Assembly (NCBI GenBank): GCA_963995525.1
Contig: OZ023214.1
Location: 35,147,615-35,211,614, forward strand
Source: Escarpia spicata
Lineage: Eukaryota > Annelida > Polychaeta > Sabellida > Siboglinidae
Length of the DNA: 64,000 nt
Direction: 5' to 3'
Shown here: one piece after another, positions 12,521-22,799 of the stretch
Layout of the letters: every line of letters begins with the position of its first letter
Position numbering within the stretch: position 1 is the first letter of the stretch
Notes under the pieces: generated by a model
What the model was told of the DNA's origin: nothing
The model's input: only the letters and a program-made list of their open reading frames with translations
The model's database searches: none
Position numbers and translations under genes: made by a program

Positions 12521-12808
12521 CTACTTCAACTGAGTTTCCAAATCCTCGGTCTTTTTTAGTTTAGCTTCAGCTGCACGGGACTTCGATTTTCCCTTCTCAC
12601 GAAGGGCGTTTGACTTCAAGATGTAAGACACCTTTCCCGGCTGCTCACACATGGCTGTCAGCTGGTCAGCTTCAGTGATCAACTGGGCTGACAGGTCGTC
12701 ATTCAACTCCTTTCGCCTCTTCTTTGCCTGGCTGATCTCATCCAGTACTTTCTTTCTTTTCTTTGCAGCTTCTGACTGAGTGGACTCTTCCTGTTGCTTC
12801 TTATCCAT
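12521..12808 (-). pseudogene. Charged coiled-coil coding remnant, probably from a transposon
   Basis: A 95-residue frame (ATG at 12808, stop at 12521) is highly charged and heptad-like: KKRKKVLDEISQAKKRRKEL, then an ADQLTAMCEQPGKVSYILKS segment and a lysine-rich end. I recall similar C-terminal coiled coils with a conserved SNALR motif in repeated invertebrate proteins of unknown function, but I cannot name the family. It lies next to a GGCTGACTTT-type subterminal repeat cluster (13,245-13,325) ending in ...GGCCACCCTG. This suggests it is the tail of a decayed DNA-transposon gene on the minus strand. Confidence 0.45.
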
Positions 12809-12888
12809 GTCGGCCTTTTACTGACCATACGCATGGTGACAGGAGATGGTGCAGTGCACGTGCAGTGAGGGTGACTCCGTCCGTCCAT

Positions 12889-12905
12889 CCCCCCCCCCCC
12901 CCCCC
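12889..12905. repeat. Poly-C tract (17 C)
   Basis: A run of 17 cytosines in otherwise mixed sequence, just upstream of the minus-strand coiled-coil remnant. Confidence 0.9.
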
Positions 12906-13244
12906 GAGTCATTGCCTCTCGGTTGACACTAAATTTTGGCTCCCCCATCAGACCAATGCATAAAATGCAAGCCACTGCATAAAAAAGCCGCCGCCACTAT
13001 TTTACTCCTCTTGCCAACAAATAACCACTACCTGATGACTCTGGAGGCCAGAGACGTCACACCCTATCAGACTTCATTTTTTAGGAATTATGAAAATGAG
13101 CTGATCGCCTGAGGAATTGTGGTAACAGTTCATTTGGAAAACATCTTAGAAAAAACTTGAAGTCTCCCATAACCATTGCCAAAGAAAGCTGGATTGCACT
13201 GATCGGCATTTCGTCTGACACTACGCGACAACTAAAAAAAATGT

Positions 13245-13334
13245 TGGCTGACTTTCAGCTGACTCAGAGCATTTTAGGCTGACTTTTGCTGACCAATTTT
13301 TTTGGCTGACTTTCGCTGACCACTGGCCACCCTG
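13245..13334 (-). repeat. Subterminal GGCTGACTTT repeats and a possible transposon end
   Basis: Three imperfect copies of GGCTGACTTT(C/T)(A/G)GCTGAC are followed by CACTGGCCACCCTG ending at 13334. Read on the minus strand this starts CAGGGTGGCCAGTGG, a typical DNA-transposon-like end. The sequence immediately to the right (TTATTGTGATAC) continues uninterrupted in the second copy of the neighbouring duplication, which supports 13334/13335 as an insertion boundary. The opposite end was not found. Confidence 0.4.
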
Positions 13335-14021
13335 TTATTGTGATACAAGTAGTAATACAGCTATCGGAATACTAATAGTTAGTAACTAACGAGTCAGTAT
13401 CATCTTTGGTATTGTCTAGTTGGTATTACCTTTTATCAACTATTGGGGCCAGTAGATTTTTCTGCTTGCCAGTAGAGTTGTCCAGAGGTGGTCATTTGTT
13501 CTTTAGCTGATGTCTGTTCTTAAATCTTGGTCTACAGAAAACAATTGCTTGCTATAAAATTCACCCACGAAAAATTAACACAAGTCATCATGGGTTTTAC
13601 ATAATCAAATAGATCACATTAGTTCCTGTTTAAATACATCCCCTTTGGTGCAATATGTTCTGGCTGAATACAGACCCTGAAGAAATAATCAGCATTTCTC
13701 CATACAACACTAGTTAGTTTAATCCATGGCACACATTTCTCCCACAGGTTACTGTGCTGGAGTGTACACGTCCACTTGACAATGTCAGCTCATTACTGGT
13801 GCACCACTTCACAGAATGTATGTAAACTGTAAAATCATTTCTTCAAATTCAGGTGTCTAGATTATGTAGATCATTAGTTGAAAAAACTTATTAGTAGAGT
13901 TAGTTAGTTAGTTAGTTTGTTCATTAGTACAGTATAAAACCAGTTTATATGTGATTGTGTCAAGGTAATTTATTTTTAAGATTATACTTGATGAAAGTAG
14001 ACCAAATAAAACTATCACAAC
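13335..14021. repeat. Direct duplication, copy 1
   Basis: This segment recurs 911 bases downstream (14246-15020). Shared blocks include GTTAGTAACTAACGAGTCAG, TTTTTCTGCTTGCCAGTAGA and TCATCATGGGTTTTACATAA, with small indels. No coding frame is shared by the two copies, so this is a non-coding repeat or segmental duplication. Confidence 0.85.
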
Positions 14022-14190
14022 TATCCACCACTGTCTATAGCCAGGTACTCATTCATACAGCTGAGTGAACTGGAGCAATGCATAGTGAATGAACTTGCCC
14101 AATGTTCGACACCACCGCACAGGATTCGAACCCGGGATCTCTCGGTTGAGAGTCCAAAGCTCTAGCCACTGCACCACAGTGGTACTCCCA
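14022..14190 (-). mobile_element. tRNA-derived SINE, head and body
   Basis: On the minus strand there is an RNA polymerase III split promoter: a box A-like TGGTGCAGTGGCTAGAGC (14176-14159) and a consensus box B GGTTCGAATCC (14131-14121), spaced as in a tRNA. The body runs left through a block shared with the copy at 28,983-29,206 (complement of TCATACAGCTGAGTGAACTG). The 3' tail seen in the other copies is absent here. Confidence 0.8.
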
Positions 14191-14245
14191 AAGTTTGGGA
14201 CTGCTTTCGTAGCTACCTGGTAATTACTGTTCCATGATACTATTA

Positions 14246-15020
14246 TTATTGTGATACAAGTAGAAATACAGCTATCACAATACTACAGTAATAGTTAGTA
14301 ACTAACGAGTCAGTATCATCTTTGGTATCGTCTAGTTGGTATTACCTTTTATCAACTTTTGGGATCAGTAGATTTTTCTGCTTGCCAGTAGAGTTGTCCA
14401 GAGGTGGTCATTCGTTCTTTAGCTGATGTATGTTCTTAAATCTTGGTCTACAGAAAACAACTGCTTGCAATAAAATTCACCCACAAAATAATAACACTAG
14501 TCATCATGGGTTTTACATAATCAGATATATCTAATTAGTTCCTCTTTTAATACATACCTTTTGGATACTTAATGTTCGAGCTGAACACAGACCCTGAAGA
14601 AACAATCAGCGTTTCTCCATACAACACAAGTTAATTTAATCCACAGCACACATTTCTCCCAGACAGGTTACTGTGCTGGAATGCACACAGGCTCTGTCAT
14701 GTCAACTGGTGTCAAATGACATCTGAGATGAGATCTCACCAGGCACTAGAATCTCACTGATGGACTTCAAGTGACATTCAAGTCCACTTACATGGCAATG
14801 TCAGCTCATTACTGGAGAGCCAGTTCACAGCATGTATGTAAACTGTAAAATCATTTCTTCAAATTGAGGCGTCTAGATTGTGCAGTTCATTAGTTGAAAA
14901 AACTTATTAGTAGACGCGTTCATTAGTACAGTGTAAAACCAGTTTATATGTGACTGCGTCAAGGTCATTTATTTTTAGGAATATACTTGGCAAAAGTAGA
15001 CCAAATAAAACTATCACAAC
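14246..15020. repeat. Direct duplication, copy 2
   Basis: This is the second copy of the 13335-14021 segment. It carries about 100 extra bases around 14,690-14,790 that copy 1 lacks. The SINE lies exactly between the copies, so the duplication plus SINE may be one larger repeat family unit. Confidence 0.85.
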
Positions 15021-15856
15021 AGATACACAAGAGCTGTGTCGTTGAATTTGAACTATACAACCAAATAACTTGATTTTTAAATGTTGATATTTTATTACAA
15101 ACGGAACTGTCACATCTATGTACTACAGTGCTGCAGCATATTACATTTTCATCAAAATTAATCAACTATGCTGTGTACTTGGGGCATAATGTTATCCTAC
15201 AAAATGTGTAGATGATTTAGTTTGACTCTTGGCCAAATATCATCATAATTTATTTTTGCATACATGTATAAGTTCTTAAGTTTTTATTCTAAGTACAGTC
15301 AATATTTGTCCATATTTGAGCACTGGAACCGTCTCCATGGGTGCTTTCATTAGGTGTTTTCCAGTCCAATGTATTGCTATTGATTTTTGTGGTAATATTG
15401 TTACTGGTATTGATGTATTGCATATTGTTGATATAATGTTGGTCTTAAATTAAGGGATTTAACTGACTACCAGGTATTCATTTCCAAGTCCCTCAGTTCG
15501 ATATGCACTAATGTAATTATAATAATAATTGTTATTTAAAACGCTATATATATATCTGGAATATGAATTCTGTTCAGGTGCATAAGATATGAAATTGTAA
15601 AAAATAACCAATATATTAAATGGGACATATCTATGCAATAGTCAATAGATCACGCATGTTTACACAGTAAAATATTAGCCAAGTCATGTATCAATTATAA
15701 ACATATATTTTTATTATTCAATGTTAACATAAATTATATAAAGAATGACTATACAATTAAATAAGACTGGCCAAACGAAAGTTAAAAAATTTATCATAAT
15801 TTAAGGTATTTACTATTGTTCTGGACAGACAGTTCACTTATGGACCATGAAGATCA
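15021..15856. other. Unassigned AT-rich sequence upstream of the LINE
   Basis: No gene or repeat end is recognised. It may include more of the LINE 5' untranslated region, whose left boundary I cannot fix. Confidence 0.35.
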
Positions 15857-16012
15857 TGTGTGTTGTGAACACAGTTATATGGACTCTTTTCTATTTTACT
15901 ATATTGTGTCTTGTGTTGTAAATACTGCAAATTGTGTGTGTTGTGAACACAATGTTATCTACTCTTGTATCGTACTATCTTGTGTCTGATATTGCACATC
16001 CTGCAAATGTCT
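15857..16012 (+). repeat. Two 78-bp tandem repeats in LINE 5' region
   Basis: The block TGTGTGTTGTGAACACA starts at 15857 and again at 15935. Downstream similarity continues (ACTATATTGTGTCTTGTGTT against ACTATCTTGTGTCTGATATT). Tandem 5' repeats of this kind act as promoter monomers in some LINEs; here that is inference only. Confidence 0.7.
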
Positions 16013-16046
16013 ATGTTCATACATGTAGTATTATCACAATTAACTT

Positions 16047-19000
16047 ATGATGGCTAATAATCAGATGAAATTAGACTCATGTCTAATATGTAACCAAATG
16101 TTAAACAATTATGCTGTAAAATGTGATCTATGTGAAGCATTTTTTCATAAACAATGTGCAAAATTAACACAACAACAATTTAGATTAATCCGTTGCAAAA
16201 ATGTAAATTATCAGTGTACTTCATGTTGTGAAGTTTTTTCCATTTCAAAATATTAGTGATGATGAATTTGTGTTTGAGAACTCTTCTTTTGAAGACAATT
16301 ATGACCTTTATAAATTAATAGATAACTGTTCACAATTTAATTTCAATTCCTTCAAATACACAGATTATAATCCCTATGATTTTGAAAATGATATAGACCC
16401 AGAAAACAATTTCTACAATAATTTATCATCGAAATGTCAGTATTACACCAAACAACAATTCACTGGGAAAGTAGGTAAAGTTAACGGATTATCGTTTATA
16501 CATTTTAATGCCAGAAGCCTAAAAACAAACTTTTAAAACATTAAAGACTATATCTTAGAACTCAATGTAAAATTTGATATAATAGCTATATCTGAAACAT
16601 GGATAGAACCAGATTTAACTGATGATTTTAATATAAACAATTATGATGCTTACCACATCACAAGAGGAATCCGAAGAGGGGGTGGTGTTGCTATATACAC
16701 AAATAAAGAATTATCTTGCAAAATGGTGAAAAGTAAATCTTTTGTAGTAGAGAATATTCTAGAATGTATTACTGTAGAATTAACCATAGAAAAACACACA
16801 AATGTTGTGGTCAGTTGTATGTACAGGACACCGGGGTCAAATTTAGATACCTTTTGTGAAAACATAGAACATATTTTAAGTGATACTAAATCAATTAAAA
16901 CGATATTTATGTGTGGTGACTTTAACATAGATTTGCTGAAACATGAGACTCATATTCAAACTAAAAAATTTCTAGACATAATGTATAGTTTGGGTCTTTA
17001 CCCATTAATTGATAAGCCTACTAGGATCACAGATAGCTCAACTACATTAATAGACAATATATTCACCAATGAATTGCGCTACAATCTAACTTGTGGTATC
17101 ATGTTCAATGACATTAGTGACCACTTACCGATTTTTGCATTTTGCGAGTATAACATAAACAGATGCAATGTAAATGAGTTTCAGTATATCAGAAGGATAA
17201 ATGAGGATACATTGGCTTCATTTTCCAATGAACTGAGTCAGCAATCCTGGGAAAATGTTCTAAAAACAAATGATGTAAATCAAGCTTATGATTCTTTTCT
17301 ACACCTATTTAAATATATATTTAACAAACATTGTCCAGTGATAAGAGTTTCCAGGAAAAACTACATTAACAAAAAACCCTGGTTCACTAAAGGTTTAAAA
17401 TGTGCTTGTACGAAGAAAAATAAATTATATAAAGCATTTATTGTATCGAGATCTGCTGAAGCAGAACAAAAATACAAAGCTTACAAAAACAAATTAACAT
17501 CTGTATTAAGAATTACTGAGAAAAACTATCATAGCACATTGTTAGAAAAGCAAAAAGGAAATGTTAAAGAAACCTGGAAAATATTAAATAATGTAATAAA
17601 CAAACGTTACAATAAACCAACAAACCCAGAATACTTTATAAAAAACAACAAGCGAATCTCAAACAAAGAGGATATTGCTAATGGATTTAATAATTTCTTT
17701 ACTAGTGTTGGACCCAACTTAGCAAAAAATATTTCCTTATCTAAAAATGATGCAACCATATATGATTACTTAGAAATGAAAGTACAACATACTATGTTTC
17801 TAAGTCCTGTTGATGATCTAGAAATTATAAGAACTGTTCAAAATTATAAAAGTAAAAGATAAACTGATTACAGTGATATTAACATGAGCTTGATAAAGAA
17901 AGTAATTAATAAAATAATCAAGCCATTTAGTCACATATGTAATGTATCCTTTCAAACAGGTGTATTTCCAAGCAAGATGAAAATTGCCAAAGTTGTTCCA
18001 CTATTTAAGTCGGGTGAAAAGAATGTGTTTACAAATTACAGGCCAATATCATTATTACCACAATTCTCAAAAATTCTGGAGAAACTATATAATAACAGGA
18101 TGGACTTATTCCTAAAAAAATATGATATACTCAGTCCAAGTCAGTATGGTTTTAGGTCTAACATGTCAACAACTGAGGCTCTTTTAGATTTGGTAGAAGA
18201 AATTACAAACTCACTGGAAAACAACAAGTATGCTATTGGAGTTTTCATTGACCTAAAGAAAGCCTTTGACACTGTTGATCATGATATACTGAGTAAAAAA
18301 TTACACTTCTATGGTGTGCGTGGTGTAGCACATAAATGGATACAGTTATTTAGAAAATAGAAAGCAATTCGTCAATTTTAATAATTGTGATTCAGAAATA
18401 CTAAATGTATCGTGTGGTGTTCCACAGGGTTCCATTTTGGGACCAAAGTTATTTATTATGTACATTAATGACATTTGTAAAGTATCAAAGGTGTTTAAGT
18501 TTATTTTATTTGCCGATGATACAAACATATTATATTCTGATAGGGACTTAAATGAACTTGTTCGGATGATAAATAATGGACTAGAGCAACTCCAGGTGTG
18601 GTTTTCTGTTAATCGTTTATCTCTTAATGTAACTAAAACAAATTATATGATTTTTGGAAATCGAAAGTTGACTGCTGATATTTCAGTAAAAATAAACAAA
18701 GAAATAATCAATAGAGTAAATGCCACACAATTTTTAGGTGTAATGATTGATGACAAGTTAAACTGGAAAAATCATATTTTTTCAGTACGATCTAAACTGT
18801 CAAAGAGTTATGCAATTCTGTACAGAGCCAGTTTCTTGATTAATAAGCATGGTATGCATATTTTGTACTATTCTATTTTCATGCCTTATGTAATGTATTG
18901 TGCAGAAGTATGGGGTAACACATATGCTACAAATGTTCAATGTTTAGTTTTATTACAGAAAAGGGTTGTAAGATTACTTTGTGGTGCCAAGAGACTTGAT

Positions 19001-19336
19001 CATACAAATATACTATTTTACAATCTGCATATTCTTAAAGTACCAGACTTAGTCAAATTTAAAACTGCTGTAATAATGTTTAAGGCATTTTACAATTTGT
19101 TACCAATGAATGTACAACAGCTATTCATAATATATGAATCAGTTTATTCAACCAGACATCAGTGTAAGTTTACACAAAAATATGCACGTACCAGTCTGAA
19201 GAGTATGTGTATTTCTGTTAAAGGAGTAAAACTTTGGAATTCCCTGGACAGTTCACTGATCAACTGTAGAAATGTTCACCAGTTTAAAAAGCAATACACA
19301 GATAAAATATTGAATAGCTATGTGTTAGAGTCGTAA
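16047..19336 (+). pseudogene. LINE ORF: PHD finger, endonuclease, reverse transcriptase (broken)
   Basis: The product would bind LINE RNA/DNA, nick the target and reverse-transcribe. A C4HC3 PHD-like finger (CLIC, VKCDLC, FFHKQC, YQCTSC) occupies codons 10-63 of the first frame. A frameshift in a T-run near 16,235 leads to an Asp/Asn-rich linker and then the endonuclease: SFIHFNARSL, AISETW, GGVAIY, CGDFNIDL and SDHLPIF. RT follows with FPSKMKIAKVVPLFK, NYRPISLLP, FIDLKKAFDTVDH, PQGSILGP and FADDTNIL. Lesions seen are the frameshift near 16,235, stops at 16534-16536 and 17860-17862, and a frameshift near 18,350. Flanking segments stay collinear, so this is a recently inactivated copy. Confidence 0.9.
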
Positions 19337-19869
19337 ATAATTCTTGCAGATTACATAACATCAACAAGACAAATTAAATGACCATTCAACTGAATGCAAA
19401 CACTGCATAGTGTTGTTCAAGAAATGTTCCAGTAGTTTAGTTTTTTTTACAAATCTAAACCAACATGATTATACAAGACAATGGTGTTGTTTGCACTTTG
19501 ATTTTTTGTTCTTGCACTCTCGTTCTAAATATATTATGATGTTAAAAAGCTATTAAAAGGGTAAACATTATAAGTATTGCACTTCTTTTTACCCTTTTTT
19601 CAACAGATTGTATTCAATTATATATGCACTGTATAACTAAGTGATGTAAATATGTTGTTGTTGCTGCTGTTGAAATAAATTCATTCATTCATACGTCATA
19701 ATTATAATATTTATAGGAAATATGCGAATATGACAAATCATGAACAGTACGTATCTGCTATTTGTTGATGTTTTTGTACTTTACACATGACCTCCTTCGG
19801 TTTGCTATCAAACAACACCGATTCTGAGTAGGCCTATATATAGTAGTATAGTTTGAAGGCGTCTAGTCA

Positions 19870-20103
19870 TTGAGCACCCGGGGATAAATTATTAACGAAC
19901 ACCGGTTAGTGCGCACTGGTTACGTAAACTCATGCGGCGGGCGGCAGTGGTGAGTGACCGTGATTCAGACCGCCTTCTCCGATCCGGGAAAGGTCGATCG
20001 CGCACTGCCCGGCACAATAACCGAATACGACCACGTAGGCCACAATAAATACTTCGGCTACATTAAACAGCCATTCTACTAAATAGTTGCCAACGTTACC
20101 TGT
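19870..20103 (+). other. CpG-richer segment with a possible splice donor
   Basis: This short stretch is clearly richer in G+C and CpG than its surroundings and ends at a good donor-like ACCTGTAAGTT (GT at 20102). It might be a non-coding first exon or promoter of a plus-strand gene, or just the edge of an unrecognised repeat. No downstream coding exon was found. Confidence 0.25.
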
Positions 20104-20307
20104 AAGTTGATATTACTCGTACGCAGACCTTTTGATCCACCCCACTGGATCAGTGTGATTGTTTAACTGTAGCCGAGTGTATCAAAGACAAAAATGAAAA
20201 TACGGCCGACTCATTAGAATGCCAGACAACTCGGCCTACGGACAACTCGGCCCGGGCCGAGTCGTCTCGAGACATCTCGGCCCTATCCCGAAACAACTCG
20301 GCCCCCA

Positions 20308-20417
20308 TCCTGAGACACCTCGGCCCCCGCAGTTGGCTCGATGAAAAATTAATGCATGTATGTGTGCGTCATACTTTTTCATCGAGCTGACCTGCGGGGG
20401 CCGAGTTGTCTCGAGAC
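20308..20417. repeat. Large imperfect palindrome (~36-bp arms)
   Basis: The left arm runs from GAGACACCTCGGCCCCCGCA to GGCTCGATGAAAAA. The right arm is its near-perfect complement, TTTTTCATCGAGC through CTGCGGGGGCCGAGTTGTCTC. The arms flank a ~26-base AT-rich loop. It sits just inside the left end of the foldback element and uses the same GGCCGAGTTGTCTC motif. Confidence 0.85.
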
Positions 20418-21120
20418 GAAATTTTTTTAACATAATTATTTATTCATATTTAAACTAACTAAGCCACCCAACGGTCTTTGATCAGAGTTTTTCACCAGAT
20501 CGCATGAATGTTCAGTTATTCACACGTACTCCGAGAGTACGTAGCATGCCAATTACCCCGTTGTGTCGTTTTATAGATCAAAACACACACAGGGTGTTTG
20601 AACTTCATCACTTTCTGACAAAACTGGTTTACCTTCCCTTTGATGATGAGTACATGAATTAAAATAGTTACCGAGCAGATCTTGAGTGTCAGTTTTGCAC
20701 AAGCCAAGTTCGAAACAGCAATAAGACTCGTATAGCTTGACTGACTGATGGACCTCACAAATCATCTATTTTGATCATGAAGATATTTTTTAAGATGTTG
20801 AAAAATCACTGTAATTGTTGTTGTTGTTCTCCACATGAATCCCCGTCGTCATGCGATGAGACTGGCCATGGTTCAGTTCCTGTATTCAACCATACTAAAT
20901 AAAGTTGCTTAAAAATACGAAGTAATCGTATTCGTACTCGATCATAATCGTAATGCTTACCATAGGTGTGTGACGCATATATTGATGTTGCTCCTTGTGA
21001 ATGTCCATACTATAATCACTTCCCCCAAATCTAAGTTGTTAGCATATATTCCAGTTGTTTGCATAATCTTCGTTGTTATTGAAAGTGTGAAAAGATCAGT
21101 CGGATGATACATTCTGACAA

Positions 21121-21425
21121 CTTCAGAATTATCTGCTCAACGAAACAATGACGGAGTCGCAAGCGAGTTACCCCTCTGTGTCCATTCACACAGTTATACT
21201 GTCGTAGTAAACAAGAAGCCGACAAACAGCTACATTCGCTTCAGAAGTATCTGCTCAACGAAACAATGACGGAGTCGCAAGCGAGTTACACCTCTGTGTC
21301 CATTCACACATTTATACTGTCGTAGTAAACAAGAAGCCGACAAACAGCTACAACTACATTCGCTTCAGAAGTATCTGCTCAATGAAACAACGACGGAGTC
21401 GCAGGCCACTTAACTCATTGTGTCC
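21121..21425. repeat. ~118-bp tandem repeat, about 2.5 copies
   Basis: Copies begin with CTTCAGAA at 21121, 21239 and 21363. The third carries a 6-base insertion before it and diverges after about 60 bases. Shared text includes ATCTGCTCAACGAAACAATG and AACAAGAAGCCGACAAACAG. Confidence 0.9.
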
Positions 21426-21822
21426 CATCACTCATCAGAAGACACACAATGAGCGGTTTGAAATCTATCTAAGCTCCATATCACTGCATAATGATGCTTC
21501 CAATTGTAGAGAATTTAGAATGATAACACACGTAGTATCAATCTTCTTAATTGCTGAATGTTGTACAGGCTCCGAAAAGCCAATTTATATGCAAATGACT
21601 ATAGCCGAGGTGGGGGATTTGTTAACATTTGAGGCCATCTGGTTTTGGGGAGGCAAGAACCCTATACAGAGGGCCTTTGTTCAGAAGGTTACTGTAAGTT
21701 CACTGGCACCCTGCCAAGATTTCTAGAGAACCCTAGACTTTGGAAATTACATAATCAAGGTACAGCGTCTGTCCCAAGGCTATATATTTAGCTGTATATA
21801 AGGAGGGCTTTAATGAGGATCA

Positions 21823-22038
21823 GGGCTGGCTGTCAGGAGATGCAGCCAGACACTTCGAGGGCTGGCTGTCAGGAGATGCAGCCAGACACTTCGAGGGCTG
21901 GCTGTCAGGAGATACAGCCAGACACTTCGAAGGCTGGCTGTCAGGAGATGCAGCCAGACACTTCGAGGGCTGGCTGTCAGGAGATGCAGCCAGACACTTC
22001 GAGGGTTGGCTTTTGGGGGATGCAGCCATATACTGCGA
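21823..22038. repeat. 36-bp tandem repeat, five copies plus one diverged
   Basis: Five near-identical 36-bp units run from 21823 to 22002 and a diverged sixth ends at 22038. Each unit contains a hairpin, CTGGCTG-(10 nt)-CAGCCAG. Because 36 is a multiple of three, several frames stay open on both strands (12-residue repeats). I regard that as a by-product rather than evidence for a protein. Confidence 0.95.
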
Positions 22039-22450
22039 GGGAGCTGTTTGTTAGAACAGGCCCTAAGATGCATGCTGGAGCTGTGTGTAACACAGACCAG
22101 TGGTGTAGGGGGCGACTACTGGGGCACACTGCCGGAGGAACGTTTCTCGTGAAGCACTGTCACCGAGCGCCCTGCGAGAAGTACTAAAAGACTCTCGCAG
22201 TACACCCGTGGCAATCAGTTATTCGCAGACGTGGTGAGTAACTCGGTTGCTGTATATAAGCCGCCGCCGTGTATTATATCTTGTATTGGTATATTCATTA
22301 CTTAAAAATGAGCTAAGTCCGTGGACACAGAAGTAGTCTCAGAACGGGGGCCGAGTTGTCTCAGGACGGGGGCCGAATTGTCTCAGGATGGGGCCGAGTT
22401 GTCTCGGGCCGACTTGTCTGAGGGCCGAGTTGTCCGCCTACCGCTCATTA

Positions 22451-22799
22451 TGTCCCGCGCGCGCTTCTAGGATCGGTTGTCATTCAATGCAGGCCGACCT
22501 TGAACTTAAGGCTCAGCAGTTTCCTGAGGCTGATACGTAAATTATGAATATGTTTGTGATCAGCAATTTGATACGTATTATATCTGAAAAGTGTTAATTA
22601 ATATTTGTATCATGTTTATATAAAATCACGTTGTAAACGAGTTCACGGTAACCGCTGACACCATTAAATTTATTAGCTTCCGGTGTACCGGTCCGAAAGT
22701 AAATTCGGTCTGAAAGTATGTTCCGGTTTCGTTTTTGCGTATTGCGCATGCTTGCGCAAACGCGGTACACCAAGGGTGCATTCTTTTGGACCTTTAGGG
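22451..22799. other. Unassigned sequence right of the foldback element
   Basis: No gene is seen. A 9-bp inverted pair GGTGTACCG/CGGTACACC (22682-22690 and 22763-22771) encloses 72 bases. Confidence 0.3.

Larger units (their letters stand above)
15857..19693 (+). mobile_element. Nearly full-length LINE (PHD finger + APE endonuclease + RT)
   Basis: This non-LTR retrotransposon has a 5' untranslated region with two ~78-bp tandem repeats (from 15857 and 15935). One long coding region (16047-19336) follows, then a 0.35-kb 3' untranslated region ending in AATAAATTCATTCATTCAT, a short (ATTC)n tail. The coding order is PHD-type zinc finger, acidic linker, apurinic-type endonuclease and reverse transcriptase. 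This layout resembles the CR1/L2/Daphne-related LINE group. I could not identify target-site duplications by eye. Confidence 0.85.
20217..22443. mobile_element. Foldback-like element with motif-array inverted ends
   Basis: Both ends are arrays of a ~20-bp motif in opposite orientation. The left end (20222-20335) repeats GACAACTCGGCCC-type units; the right end (22338-22440) repeats the complement, GGGGCCGAGTTGTCTC. A possible 7-bp target duplication CTCATTA is at 20210-20216 and 22444-22450. The 1.9-kb interior holds a palindrome, a ~118-bp tandem repeat and a 36-bp tandem repeat, but no transposase-like frame. The layout recalls foldback elements or MITEs with subterminal repeats. Superfamily is unknown. 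Confidence 0.6.

Noticed and set aside
12703..12975. Minus-strand frame with a poly-Gly stretch
   Set aside because: The glycines come from the 17-C homopolymer, and it overlaps the better-supported coiled-coil frame.
21810..22187. Repeat proteins on both strands at the 36-bp array
   Set aside because: The open frames follow from a repeat unit divisible by three. There is no sign of selection on one frame and similar frames exist on both strands.
22682..22771. 90-bp segment with 9-bp inverted ends GGTGTACCG/CGGTACACC
   Set aside because: The arms are too short and no target duplication was found, so chance cannot be excluded.
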